Assembly (NCBI RefSeq): GCF_030369615.1
Contig: NZ_CP128494.1
Coordinates: 1,507,501-1,571,500, forward strand
Origin: Geobacillus stearothermophilus ATCC 12980
GTDB lineage: Bacteria; Bacillota; Bacilli; Bacillales; Anoxybacillaceae
Reading direction: 5' to 3'
DNA: 64,000 nt
The position numbers were made by a program, and so were the translations under genes. This document shows, in pieces, positions 8,747 through 17,116 of the stretch. The notes beneath the pieces were generated by a model. That model saw nothing but the letters and a program-made list of their open reading frames with translations, ran no database searches and was not told the origin of the DNA. Each line of letters opens with the position of its first letter. Position 1 is the stretch's first letter.

Positions 8747-8774
8747 TTGAATTTTTCTGAAAAGTATATATAAT
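8747..8774 (+). promoter_or_regulatory. Promoter of the BASS transporter gene
   Basis: TTGAAT (8747-8752) and TATAAT (8769-8774) are separated by 16 bases, about 40 bases ahead of the AAGGAGGAAG ribosome site. Confidence 0.65.
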
Positions 8775-8816
8775 TTTTTGTATATCTTTCCCATCTTTGC
8801 TCAAGGAGGAAGCTCA

Positions 8817-9776
8817 ATGAACACACTAGGAAAAATCAGCAACTTTGTCGGCAACACCTTTGCCATCTGGGTGCTTCTGTTTGGAGCGCTCGCCTTTTTC
8901 GCTCCCAGCGCATTTACGTGGATCGCTCCGTATATCGTGCCGCTTCTAGGCATCGTGATGTTTGGCATGGGATTGACGCTGTCAGCGAACGATTTTAAAG
9001 AGGTGTTCAAGCGTCCGCTTGATGTGTTAATCGGCGTCGTTGCCCAGTTTCTCATCATGCCGCTTGTCGCGTTTTTGCTCGCTTATTTCTTGCCGGTTTC
9101 GCGTGAAGTGGCGCTTGGCATTATTTTAGTCGGCTGCTGCCCGGGCGGAACGGCGTCCAACGTCATGACGTATTTGGCGAAAGGGGACACGGCGCTGTCG
9201 GTCGCCGTCACCTCGGTTTCGACGATTTTGGCGCCGATTTTGACGCCTTCGCTCATCTTGCTTTTAGCTGGAAAATGGCTGTCCGTATCCGCTGCCGCGT
9301 TGTTTTGGTCAATCGTCAAAGTCGTGCTGATTCCGATTGTTTTAGGGCTCATCGCCCAGGCGCTGTTCCAAAAGCAAGTAAAAGCGTGCATCCCGGCGCT
9401 GCCGCTCGTTTCGGTCATCGCCATTGTAGCCATCGTCGCCGCCGTCGTCGGGCAAAACCAAGCCGCCATTGCCAAAAGCGGGCTTCTTATTTTTCTGATT
9501 GTAGTCGCTCACAACGGATTGGGGCTGCTGCTTGGGTATTGGTTTGCCAAACTGTTTCGCCTGTCGCCGCCAAAACAAAAGGCGATTTCCATTGAAGTGG
9601 GCATGCAAAACTCTGGGCTTGGTGCGGCCTTAGCGACCGCCCATTTTTCGCCGCTCGCCGCCGTTCCAAGCGCTATTTTCAGCGTCTGGCACAATATTTC
9701 CGGTCCGATGGTCGCAACATACTTCCGCAAACAAGCAGACCGCCACGCGGCGGACGAACAAACCATTTCCGCTTGA
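8817..9776 (+). CDS. BASS-family (bile acid:Na+ symporter-like) transporter
   Basis: This 319-residue polytopic membrane protein has the BASS family hallmarks: GCCPGGTASNVMTYLAKGD in the first half and an EVGMQNSGLGAALA motif in the second, which form the crossover and Na+-site regions. B. subtilis YocS belongs here. Substrates in bacteria are varied (organic acids, pantoate and others), so none is assigned. The start is the ATG after AAGGAGGAAGCTCA. An upstream in-frame ATG at 8778 lies in the promoter region. It is a single-gene unit ending at a strong terminator. Confidence 0.88.
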   Translation: MNTLGKISNFVGNTFAIWVLLFGALAFFAPSAFTWIAPYIVPLLGIVMFGMGLTLSANDFKEVFKRPLDVLIGVVAQFLIMPLVAFLLAYFLPVSREVALGIILVGCCPGGTASNVMTYLAKGDTALSVAVTSVSTILAPILTPSLILLLAGKWLSVSAAALFWSIVKVVLIPIVLGLIAQALFQKQVKACIPALPLVSVIAIVAIVAAVVGQNQAAIAKSGLLIFLIVVAHNGLGLLLGYWFAKLFRLSPPKQKAISIEVGMQNSGLGAALATAHFSPLAAVPSAIFSVWHNISGPMVATYFRKQADRHAADEQTISA

Positions 9777-9806
9777 TCTCTTTCACACTTTGTCTAGCAG
9801 CAAGGC

Positions 9807-9856
9807 AAAAAGCTGTCCCCGAAAGACGGTCGTTTATTTCGGGAGACAGCTTTTTT
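9807..9856 (+). terminator. Terminator after the BASS transporter
   Basis: AAAAGCTGTC with CCGAAA pairs with TTTCGG and GACAGCTTTT across a 12-base loop, and T runs follow on the plus strand. Confidence 0.8.
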
Positions 9857-9939
9857 GCCATCACTCTTGTTTCTCCACTTCCAAGCGATTCAGATGCGCT
9901 TTGGAAACAAAAAAGCCGATATTCGCCTTCAACCTCATT

Positions 9940-10866
9940 TCACAACGCCCCCTCAAACGGAAACACCATCCTTCCCGCTAGTTCCGGGAAATCAATGAAC
10001 GGATTGCGGTTGCCTTGGATGAAAAAAATCGCGCTGTTGCGATGATGCTCATACACTGTCGGCGGAAATTGTTCGTGCCAACGGACAAGGAGCGGAATAT
10101 CGATTTTGCGCCGAAACGACTTCGCGATTGCCTTCGGGTAGCGAAGCAGAAAGTACAGCATCGCCCTTGCCGCCGTCCCTTTGCCGTATTCCGGCTCGAA
10201 ATAGCCGTTATGGACGACGCCACAGCGGTTTTGGATTTGTTCGTCGGGATCTTCCGGATTGTAAAACGGGAAATCCGCGTACGGAAAATTCGACCGCATC
10301 GTATTGCACTCCGGCTGGCAGACGAACAAATGATGCAAATCGCCTTTCATCGGTTCACGCGCGCCAAACCATGACTGCGGGACAACATGTTCGGCATTGA
10401 ATTTCCACTGCTGCTCGATCGTGTTCACCCGCTCGTGCACCTCGCCCGGCCCTTGTTTGGCTTTTTTCAGCAGCTGGCGGAATTCGTCATAACGCCGCTT
10501 CATCGTTTCCACATCTTGGACGATTAACGTTTTCGGATCTTTCCGCTCGCCCGAATACAAGCTGCGCACCGTTCCGTCCGGCTGCAAGTCGATCCATGTG
10601 TACAAATACTCATCCTTGCTGAAAAAATACGGCAGCCGTCGCTTATGGGTGCGCGCCGCTAATTCATGATAGCGGACAAACAACATCAATCCATCCCCTT
10701 CAAGCGGCAGACGGCGGTAATACCGTTCGCGCGCCCGCTCATCTTCTGCGGCCTGATGATACGCATCCTCCACCGCGAGCCGCTCATTCAGCTGCTCGAG
10801 CCGTTCTTTCGGATCTTCCTCCCGCCATTGGCCGAGCTCCTCAAGCCGCCGTTCCGCCTCTCCCAT
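9940..10866 (-). CDS. Endonuclease I family (His-Me finger) nuclease
   Basis: The 308-residue protein carries the endonuclease I/Bsn-type His-Me finger signature in its middle: FNAEHVVPQSWFG, then MKGDLHHLF and CNTMRSNFPY. The His of EHVVPQSW is the expected catalytic residue and the later Asn/Asp cluster binds the metal. About 90 charged, helical N-terminal residues precede it, and there is no signal peptide. That is unlike secreted Bsn/EndA nucleases and suggests a cytoplasmic protein. Neighbours give no clue to its role. Family assignment is good; substrate (RNA or DNA) is unknown. Confidence 0.8.
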   Translation of the reverse strand: MGEAERRLEELGQWREEDPKERLEQLNERLAVEDAYHQAAEDERARERYYRRLPLEGDGLMLFVRYHELAARTHKRRLPYFFSKDEYLYTWIDLQPDGTVRSLYSGERKDPKTLIVQDVETMKRRYDEFRQLLKKAKQGPGEVHERVNTIEQQWKFNAEHVVPQSWFGAREPMKGDLHHLFVCQPECNTMRSNFPYADFPFYNPEDPDEQIQNRCGVVHNGYFEPEYGKGTAARAMLYFLLRYPKAIAKSFRRKIDIPLLVRWHEQFPPTVYEHHRNSAIFFIQGNRNPFIDFPELAGRMVFPFEGAL

Positions 10867-10929
10867 CAGCGTTCCCCTTTCTTTTTTCTTTTAGTGTATC
10901 ACGGAAGACGAAAGAGGGCGATAACGGCG

Positions 10930-12435
10930 TTAATGCAAAAGAAACGATGTCGCGCCGAACAAAACGGCGGCGATGCCGGCGGCGATCAACGACGGAATCA
11001 GCTTCGTTCGCGCGTATTCCATCACCGGCAAATCCAAAATAGTGCAAAGCGTCACCGTATTGTCGCTAAGCGGCGACGCAAACGCCCCGAACGTCCCACT
11101 CGCAAACACCGCGCCGATGACCGGCAAAATGTTCGTTCCCGACTGGCTCGCGAGCGTCACACCAAGCGGCATCAACATCCCCCACGTCCCCCATGACGAG
11201 CCGATGAAGTAGGAAATGACGGCGCCAAGCAAAAACAAAATCGGGGCGACAAAAAACGGCGGAATCCATTGTTGCACATGGCTCGTAATGTATTGGGAAA
11301 ACCCTAAGTCTTCCGCCACCGCCGACAGCGCCCAAATGAGCGCCAACATGACAATGACCGACATCAGCTCATTGCCGCCTTTCACAAAATGGGTCAACAA
11401 ATCGTTCAATTTAAATCGTTGCCAAAGGAAAAAGGCGACAGCGATAATTACAGTAAACAACAGCGCCTCCAACATCGCGCCGAGCGCATCGCTCCGCAAA
11501 AAAGCATCCCAAAACGTCCGCGCTCCGCGATGGCCGTCCCACCAGCTTAAAAACAGCGTCAAAACAAGAACGACTGAAAGTGGAACGATCAAATTCCACG
11601 GTTTCACCGGCGTTTCTTTCTGATAGGCGCGCGGGCATGTCTGCATCGCGTCCCCTTCTTCCCCTTGCGCTTCGTTCGGCTCGCTGCCATCAGGCTGCTG
11701 TTCTTCCGCCATTTCGAGCGCCAACCGCTTGTTCCAGCGCCGAATCGGCTCCATTCCCCGCGCTTCGCTCACCGCCGCCTGCTTTCGCCGCGAATAAACA
11801 AAAAAACTATAGTAGAGCCCAACAGCGATAATCGCGTACGAGAAAAAGTTAAACGGAATGCTTCGGACGTACACGATGTACGGCTCCGCACCGATGCCGG
11901 CCGTATCAAGCGCCTTGTCGATGACCGACACCATATAGCCGACAAAGGCAGTGGCGATCGGAATCAAGGCAACGACCGGGTTGGAAGTCACCTCAATGGC
12001 AAAGCCGATTTGCTGGGACGACAGCCCGAGCCGTTTGCTCAGCGCCTTCATGATCGGCGCGACGGTGACGATGCGAAAATCGGGGTCGCTGAATGTCACC
12101 ATCGTCGATATCCACGTCAAGAACATGGCGGTTTTCGCCGACTTCACTTTTTTGCTGACGAGATGGACGAATCCTTTGATTCCGCCGGTGTATTTGATCA
12201 TGCTGACAAGGCCGGCGAACACATACAAGAACATGATGATGCGGATGTTGTTCGTCTGCATCAAGTTATCGACGACGTAATGAAGCATCGTCCGCAGCCC
12301 ACCAAGCAAGGACGGGGTCATCAAATAACTGCCAACCAACAGCCCGACAAACAGCCCCGGGATGACTTGCTTCGTCCAAATCGAAATCGGGATGACGACG
12401 AAAAATGGCAAGAGAGCTTTCCACGACGGTTCCAT
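10930..12435 (-). CDS. NhaC-family Na+/H+ antiporter-like protein
   Basis: This 501-residue membrane protein has about a dozen hydrophobic segments and the conserved NhaC-type stretches FSDPDFRIVTVAPIM, SSWGTWGMLMPLGV and GAFASPLSDNTVTLC. A charged cytoplasmic insert (about residues 215-280) splits the two halves. Related proteins exchange Na+ for H+ or other cation/substrate pairs. The start ATG is preceded by a GAAAGGAGTG ribosome site. It stands alone between genes of unrelated function. Family is confident; specific substrate is inferred. Confidence 0.85.
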   Translation of the reverse strand: MEPSWKALLPFFVVIPISIWTKQVIPGLFVGLLVGSYLMTPSLLGGLRTMLHYVVDNLMQTNNIRIIMFLYVFAGLVSMIKYTGGIKGFVHLVSKKVKSAKTAMFLTWISTMVTFSDPDFRIVTVAPIMKALSKRLGLSSQQIGFAIEVTSNPVVALIPIATAFVGYMVSVIDKALDTAGIGAEPYIVYVRSIPFNFFSYAIIAVGLYYSFFVYSRRKQAAVSEARGMEPIRRWNKRLALEMAEEQQPDGSEPNEAQGEEGDAMQTCPRAYQKETPVKPWNLIVPLSVVLVLTLFLSWWDGHRGARTFWDAFLRSDALGAMLEALLFTVIIAVAFFLWQRFKLNDLLTHFVKGGNELMSVIVMLALIWALSAVAEDLGFSQYITSHVQQWIPPFFVAPILFLLGAVISYFIGSSWGTWGMLMPLGVTLASQSGTNILPVIGAVFASGTFGAFASPLSDNTVTLCTILDLPVMEYARTKLIPSLIAAGIAAVLFGATSFLLH

Positions 12436-12588
12436 TGGCCATTCACTCCTTTCTTTAAAAAGTATGGCGATTGTTTCCTCTGTCTATGCAATCCGCAGCG
12501 AATCTTCATCCAACAACACGGAAACAGCTGCGAAAAAAGTGCAAGAGGACATACATGAATGAAACCGCTTTCCTGCCCCGAAAATAAA

Positions 12589-12611
12589 AAAGCTGCCTAT
12601 TAGACAGCTTT
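12589..12611 (-). terminator. Terminator overlapping the end of the ykoQ-like gene
   Basis: On the minus strand AAAGCTG and CAGCTTT form a stem around nine bases and are followed by TTTATTTT. The stop codon of the phosphoesterase gene lies in the loop. Confidence 0.7.
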
Positions 12612-13448
12612 CACTGCTTCTTTTTGGGACGAGAGCGCCAACAAATGGAGCGTCATCTCCGGCTTCGAGCCGACTCGGATGTTTACCCCGGTTTGCCCGA
12701 GCCCTTCGTTAATGTAAAACGGTTTCCCGTCCCATTCGTGATAGCCTTTGATCATATCCCGTTCGGTGAGCGTTTTGCTCATTTTCGCCAAATGGTACGG
12801 CTTTGGCCAATGAATTTGTCCGCCGTGGAAGTGGCCGGACAACAAGTAGTCAAAATGATAGTCTTTCATATGCGGCACGATGTCTGGATCGTGCGTCAAC
12901 ACGAGGTTAAGGCCGTCTTTGACGCCCGCATACGCCTTTTCAATGTCGCTGCGCCCCGTGTAAAAGTCATCGATGCCAATGATATTGACGGTGTGACCGT
13001 TGACGGTAATCGTCTTCGTCTCGTTTTGCAAGACGACGCAGCCGTGCGCCTCAAGCGTCGCTTTCAGGCGCTCGAACGACTCGCCTTGCAGCACGTAATC
13101 GTGGTTGCCAAACACGGCGTACATGCCATATGTCGGATTCAACTGTTTCAACGCCGTCAAATACGGACCGAGTTTGACAATGCTTTCCTCACGGTCCAAA
13201 AAGTCGCCCGTTAAGGCGATCAAATCGATGCGCTCCCCTTTCAGCTTTTCATACACATCATCCGGGGAAATGGACAGCTTTTCCAAATGAAGGTCAGACA
13301 GCTGCAAAATGCGGATGGCGCGGTTCCCACCATCCAGACTGCCGACCTGAACTTTATGCAAAACCGCTTCATACGTGTTGCGGTGGGCTTTGCGAATGGC
13401 CAAAACAAGCAATAAAAAGATTGATAGAATAATGAAAACGAACGTCAT
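12600..13448 (-). CDS. ykoQ: Membrane-anchored metallophosphoesterase (YkoQ-like)
   Basis: This is a calcineurin-type phosphoesterase with one N-terminal membrane anchor (residues about 2-18). All metal-binding motifs are present in order: SDLHLEK, TGDFLDRE, GNHDY, LTHDPD and GHFHGGQ. The closest B. subtilis counterparts are YkoQ and other membrane phosphoesterases. YkoQ is favoured because the next gene is a ykoP homologue and tnrA follows, as in B. subtilis. The start is the ATG at 13448 after a purine-rich GGAGGAGAG. An ATG eight codons upstream lacks a site. Natural substrate unknown. Confidence 0.85.
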   Translation of the reverse strand: MTFVFIILSIFLLLVLAIRKAHRNTYEAVLHKVQVGSLDGGNRAIRILQLSDLHLEKLSISPDDVYEKLKGERIDLIALTGDFLDREESIVKLGPYLTALKQLNPTYGMYAVFGNHDYVLQGESFERLKATLEAHGCVVLQNETKTITVNGHTVNIIGIDDFYTGRSDIEKAYAGVKDGLNLVLTHDPDIVPHMKDYHFDYLLSGHFHGGQIHWPKPYHLAKMSKTLTERDMIKGYHEWDGKPFYINEGLGQTGVNIRVGSKPEMTLHLLALSSQKEAVKAV

Positions 13449-13508
13449 TGTCTTCTCTCCTCCCTCCATCACTATTATAGTGAAACGGAGGAGAGAAGAA
13501 AGAGGGAG

Positions 13509-14084
13509 TTAGTGGATGAGATGGTAACCATACAATGAAAACAACTTTTCCTTCGACATCAACAAATATTTCGGCGGGCGAACAAGCGGCATGAGACGGT
13601 GTTGGGCCACTGTCATCATCGGCCAATGGGATGCCATTTTCAACCAACGGTAAAATGAATCCGCTATGTCAATGACATCAAATCCGAGTCTCTCACAACC
13701 TTTGTTTAACATCGTTACGCCGATAATCCCTTTTATGCAGGCGGACTGTTCGTGATGGTAAAGATAATGGGCAACATACGGCAAACTGGCCTTCACCTGT
13801 TCGAAAATATAACGTCCTTTTTGAATATCACCTCGATACTGCATCAGTTCGCGAAGCAGACGAACATTATGAAGGTGAATTTTCAACAGCCAGTCATTGG
13901 CCGCAATCGTCGTTCCGTCCGAAAGGCGAATGGTTTCACCCTTGTATCGAAGCAAACGGACGCGAAAAATGGAACGACAGCCGTTCTCTTTCCCACCAAC
14001 ATATTCGAGGCGTGAACATGCATAATAGAGCGGATCCATCAGTCCCCATACAGACAACAGCCACTGCGTCGCTTTGCTTCTCAT
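13509..14084 (-). CDS. ykoP: YkoP-family protein
   Basis: This protein of about 191 residues has a typical YkoP N-terminus (LLSVWGLMDPLYYACSRLEY) and the segment LSDGTTIAANDWLLKIHLHN. The function of YkoP is unknown. It lies directly upstream of the ykoQ-like phosphoesterase, the same pairing as in B. subtilis, which argues for a joint membrane or envelope role. The start is uncertain: ATGs at 14117, 14093 and 14084 are all in frame. The last is chosen because a purine-rich GGGGAAGGA sits about eight bases upstream. Confidence 0.75.
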   Translation of the reverse strand: MRSKATQWLLSVWGLMDPLYYACSRLEYVGGKENGCRSIFRVRLLRYKGETIRLSDGTTIAANDWLLKIHLHNVRLLRELMQYRGDIQKGRYIFEQVKASLPYVAHYLYHHEQSACIKGIIGVTMLNKGCERLGFDVIDIADSFYRWLKMASHWPMMTVAQHRLMPLVRPPKYLLMSKEKLFSLYGYHLIH

Positions 14085-14117
14085 TGGCGGCATCCTTCCC
14101 CTGTTCGTTCTATCCAT

Positions 14118-14407
14118 TTACATTATGGAATCGATCGAGCGGCATTATAAATGGAGAAAAAAGGAGAAAAGATGGCTGCATGACCAGTCGGGAGACGTGC
14201 GTACTGAGGTCCAGTTCCATTTCGCCCCCTGCTCGAGGCTTTATCAAAAAAAGCGCGCACGAATCTCTATGCGCGCCAAACAACCATGCTCTTATGATTG
14301 GACAAACGCCACTGTGTTTACATCCTGTTGGCACACGGCCAGGCGGTTTTCCGCATGCTTTGCTTCCAAGCAGGGGATGCATCCAAAATTCGAATCTGCC
14401 CGCGCCC
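14118..14407. other. Intergenic region, no gene recognised
   Basis: This 290-base gap lies between the ykoP-like gene and tnrA. Open frames cross it but none has a ribosome site or a recognisable product. Confidence 0.4.
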
Positions 14408-14713
14408 CTAGGAACGCATCCGAAAATGCGCATTCATTTGCCCTTTCAACATCCGCTCACGCAGCTCTTTCGTCATTTCCTGACGGATTTCCCACGTCGA
14501 CACCCCTTCCTCGCGCTGATTGGCAATTTTCATCAACTGCTCCACATCGGCGAACGAATATTTGCGGATGCCTTTCGAACGGTCAGGGAACACAAGCTTC
14601 CGTTCCTCGTAATAACGAATTTGCCGCTGCGACAGCCCGGTCAGCTCGCTGACAATCCCGATCGAAATGACTTTTTTGTATTTGTAATGATCCTCTTGAG
14701 GATGATCTGTCAT
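14408..14713 (-). CDS. tnrA: MerR-family nitrogen regulator TnrA
   Basis: TnrA activates or represses nitrogen genes when nitrogen is limiting and is held inactive by feedback-inhibited glutamine synthetase. The N-terminal MerR helix-turn-helix is clear ([23 protein letters not shown], residues about 18-40). The short C-terminus ([11 protein letters not shown]) matches the glutamine-synthetase-binding tail of B. subtilis TnrA. The ATG at 14713 is chosen because GAGG lies eight bases upstream; a GTG three codons earlier is possible. It is divergent from two small genes, as in B. subtilis, and a TnrA box lies at the activating position of its own promoter. Confidence 0.93.
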   Translation of the reverse strand: MTDHPQEDHYKYKKVISIGIVSELTGLSQRQIRYYEERKLVFPDRSKGIRKYSFADVEQLMKIANQREEGVSTWEIRQEMTKELRERMLKGQMNAHFRMRS

Positions 14714-14748
14714 ACTCCTCACCTCAATTCGTTGTATTTTCTAACGTA

Positions 14749-14799
14749 ATTATACAAAAAATGATGTTAGCCCGCTAACTTTTGTAAATAAAATTAACA
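14749..14799 (-). promoter_or_regulatory. tnrA: tnrA promoter with TnrA box at about -49
   Basis: TGTAAATAAAATTAACA (14783-14799) fits the TnrA/GlnR consensus TGTNA-N7-TNACA. A TATAAT -10 lies at 14749-14754 on the minus strand, putting the start near 14742 and the box centre near -49, the usual activating position. The -35 region is poor, as expected for an activated promoter. A short palindrome GTTAGcccgCTAAC lies between them. Confidence 0.7.
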
Positions 14800-14816
14800 T
14801 ATTTTTTTAAATTTCC

Positions 14817-14868
14817 TGTAAATGTACTTAACACATTTGCTGTACACTGAAGAAAAAGATAGTATGGT
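14817..14868 (+). promoter_or_regulatory. Second TnrA box serving the divergent small genes
   Basis: TGTAAATGTACTTAACA (14817-14833) also fits TGTNA-N7-TNACA. A -10-like TAGTAT (14860-14865) or TATGGT (14863-14868) downstream on the plus strand would place this box about 47-50 bases ahead of transcription start. This mirrors the known TnrA-activated ykzB-ykoL promoter of B. subtilis. Confidence 0.6.
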
Positions 14869-14894
14869 AAAGGTAAAAACAGGGAGGGAATCGA

Positions 14895-15110
14895 ATGGGG
14901 ACATGGATGAGAAACGCCGTGCGGAAGAAAAAGCAATTTTATATTGAACAGCTCGTACGGTTCGGCTTAGCCGCTGACCGTGATCGGTTTGAAGAATGGA
15001 CAATGGCCGAACTGCGACGCGAATACGAACGATTCCACCCCGCCCACACGATCGAAGGAGGACGCCGCCATGGACAAACAAGCGCTCGAACTGGCCAAAC
15101 GCATCATTGA
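14895..15110 (+). CDS. Small basic protein, Fbp-like (ykzB position)
   Basis: This 71-residue protein has a very basic N-terminal half (MRNAVRKKKQFYIEQLVRFG) resembling the small Fur-regulated basic protein family. The ribosome site AGGGAGGG precedes the ATG. Its place, divergent from tnrA and behind a TnrA box, is that of ykzB in the TnrA-regulated ykzB-ykoL operon of B. subtilis. Its last 14 codons overlap the next gene. Function unknown. No convincing Fur box was seen, so nitrogen control is the better-supported reading. Confidence 0.6.
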   Translation: MGTWMRNAVRKKKQFYIEQLVRFGLAADRDRFEEWTMAELRREYERFHPAHTIEGGRRHGQTSARTGQTHH

Positions 15111-15207
15111 ACTCGATCTTGAGCGCGACGCGATGTTTGAGCAACTGATCGCGCTCATCGGCAACCGAGCAGATGAACTGCTTCGATTTTTGCAAAATCG
15201 ATTGTAA
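15070..15207 (+). CDS. Small helical protein (ykoL position)
   Basis: This 45-residue protein (MDKQALELAKRIIELDLERD...) is predicted almost wholly helical and acidic-amphipathic. AAGGAGG eight bases ahead of the ATG supports the start, although it lies inside the previous gene in another frame (41-base overlap). By position it corresponds to B. subtilis ykoL; sequence alone does not prove this. It is followed by a strong terminator, so the two small genes form one short operon. Confidence 0.6.
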   Translation: MDKQALELAKRIIELDLERDAMFEQLIALIGNRADELLRFLQNRL

Positions 15208-15226
15208 AACGATCGCAAATGAGAAA

Positions 15227-15258
15227 GTGCCCTGAATTTCTTCACGGGCACCTTTTTT
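15227..15258 (+). terminator. Terminator of the small-gene operon
   Basis: GTGCCC and GGGCAC form a stem around a 13-base loop and six T residues follow on the plus strand. Confidence 0.8.
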
Positions 15259-15313
15259 CACCCTCATTCTTCAACAGAAATCCTTCCGAAATCAGCGCCA
15301 AGGCTGGAAAAAC

Positions 15314-16575
15314 TTAAGAAACGCCGCGAACCCCCCTCTTTGTCAACCTAAAGAAAGGACTGTGTTCCCGACGGAGAACGGCTGACCCCCCCTTTCGCGG
15401 CAGCTCATCCGGCGCAACGCCCCATACGCTTGCGATATACCGCCGGTGTTGCGGATGCTCAATGCTTCGGTAGCCCGGCAGCTGATCGGCTTTTTGTCCA
15501 TGCTCGCGCCCGCCCTGCCCGTTCCCTTGTCCGATGATCGAGCCAAACCCAGAGCCAGGACGGCCGATGTTTCCGGTTGCCAGCACGACGTTGATCCACT
15601 GTCTGACCGCCGCATAGCTGTCCGTCTGCTGCTCCAAGCCGCGCGCCGTGAGCACGATCGCATCGGCCGCCTCCCCGTACTTTCGCGCCGCTAAGCGAAT
15701 CTTCTCTTCCGGCACGTCAGTCAGCCGGACGATCTCATCCATCTCCACTGCTTCTATGTGCTGTTTCCATTCGACAAACCCAACCGTCCGCTCGCGCACA
15801 AACGCTTCATCGATATATCCTTCGTCAAGCAGCACTTTCCCGATGCCGACGGCCAGCGCCGCATCCGTTCCGGGCTTGAGCGGCAGGTGCAGATCCGCCA
15901 ACGCCGCCGTTTTCGTTTCCCGCGGATCCACCACGATGATAAAAGCGCCGTTCTTCTTCGCTTCATAAAAATACGGCATCAACTTCGGCTGGCATTCGGC
16001 GACATTGGTTCCAGCTAAAATGATCGTCTGGGCGAGTGGAATGTCGGAGAGCGGATTTGTCAACCCGCGGTCAAGACCAAACGCGTCGTTCATCGCGGCC
16101 GCGGTAGCCGGCATGCAAAAACGGCCGTTGTAGTCGATGTGCCGCGTCTTGAGCGCCACGCGGGCAAATTTCCCGAGCAAATACGCCTCCTCGTTCGTCA
16201 AGGATCCGCCGCCGTAAACAGCAAACGCATCGACTCCATCTCCTTCTGAATGGAGATGATTCGTTCCGCGATCAGCGAAAGCGCCTCCTCCCAACGGACC
16301 CGCACAAACCGGCCGCCCACTTTCGCAAGCGGAACCAACAGCCGCTCGGGATGCAAAGCGTGCTGGTAGGCGTTCATCCCCTTTAAACAAAGGCGGCCGT
16401 TGGACGTCGGGTTGTCGGTCGGGACCGCCTTGTAGCGGCGCCGCTCTACAATCCGCTCCTCCACCAGCTGAAGCGTGCACTGGACGCTGCAAAACGGACA
16501 TTGCGTCGCGGCAGCCGTTTCTGACGCCCGTTCTTTTTCCTTGGCGCGAAAGTAGCGCAGCAATTCGTTCGTCAT
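15314..16575 (-). pseudogene. nasC: Assimilatory nitrate reductase catalytic subunit, decayed
   Basis: The N-terminus has the molybdopterin oxidoreductase iron-sulfur motif CPFCSVQCTLQL plus LCLKGMNAY. The frame then breaks at about 16228 after IQKEMES. The protein continues in another frame as DAFAVYGGGSLTNEEAY and on through GRFCMPATAAAMND and LAGTNVAECQPKLMPYF. One lost base explains the shift. The C-terminus is also missing: homology stops after WGVAPDELPRKG and the frame ends soon after, so roughly the last third of the usual 700 residues is gone. Nitrate reduction by this gene is not expected. The downstream nitrite reductase genes stay intact. Confidence 0.88.
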
Positions 16576-16592
16576 CGCCATTCCCCCGCTTC

Positions 16593-16895
16593 CTACAGCT
16601 CGACATATACCAAGCCGTCTTTCACCGCCGCGCGGTACGTTTTGACACACCCTTCATCCGGCGCCTGCACCCGGCCGTCTTTCAGGCAAATTTTCCAATC
16701 ATGGAGCGGACAAAACACAAACTCGCCGCTCACAATACCTTGTGACAAATCGCCTCCTCGATGCGGACAGCGGTTTTCAACGGCAAATACTTGATCGTCA
16801 CTCGTCCGGAACAACGCCAGCTCACGATTCCCGACCCGCACGCATTTTCCGAGCCGCTTCGGCAGCTGTTCCAATGTTCCCACTTCCACCTTCAT
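16593..16895 (-). CDS. nirD: Nitrite reductase [NAD(P)H] small subunit
   Basis: This 100-residue Rieske-fold subunit of assimilatory nitrite reductase partners with NirB to reduce nitrite to ammonium. Both ligand motifs are visible (RCPHRGGD and FCPLHDWKICL), so the Rieske cluster ligands are complete. The start is the ATG at 16895, giving MKVEVGTLEQLP as in relatives; GAGAGG precedes it. It lies 221 bases after nirB with a GC-rich hairpin between them. The decayed nasC begins 18 bases downstream. Confidence 0.92.
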   Translation of the reverse strand: MKVEVGTLEQLPKRLGKCVRVGNRELALFRTSDDQVFAVENRCPHRGGDLSQGIVSGEFVFCPLHDWKICLKDGRVQAPDEGCVKTYRAAVKDGLVYVEL

Positions 16896-17116
16896 CCTCT
16901 CTTCGTCCTCCCTCTGCATCGATGTCTGATCCTGTTTGGCCATTCCTTTACAAACTTTCATGAACAACAACGTAAAATCGTCGTTTCGCAAACGAAAACC
17001 TCGTTTCCGGCTGGACGATGGCCATCATTTCCCTCTCTTCGTTCCAGCATTGATCCTAACCCATGATCAATCCAGGCGGCGGAACATCAACTTTTTCCGC
17101 CCGCCGTCATCCCCCT

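Noticed and set aside
11665..12558. 297-codon open frame on plus opposite the NhaC gene
   Set aside because: Lies wholly antisense to a clear membrane transporter, is rich in Arg/His/Asp from GC-rich codons, has no ribosome site and no recognisable family.
14800..14895. Fur box sought upstream of the Fbp-like small gene
   Set aside because: No stretch approaches the 19-base Fur consensus; the region fits TnrA boxes instead.
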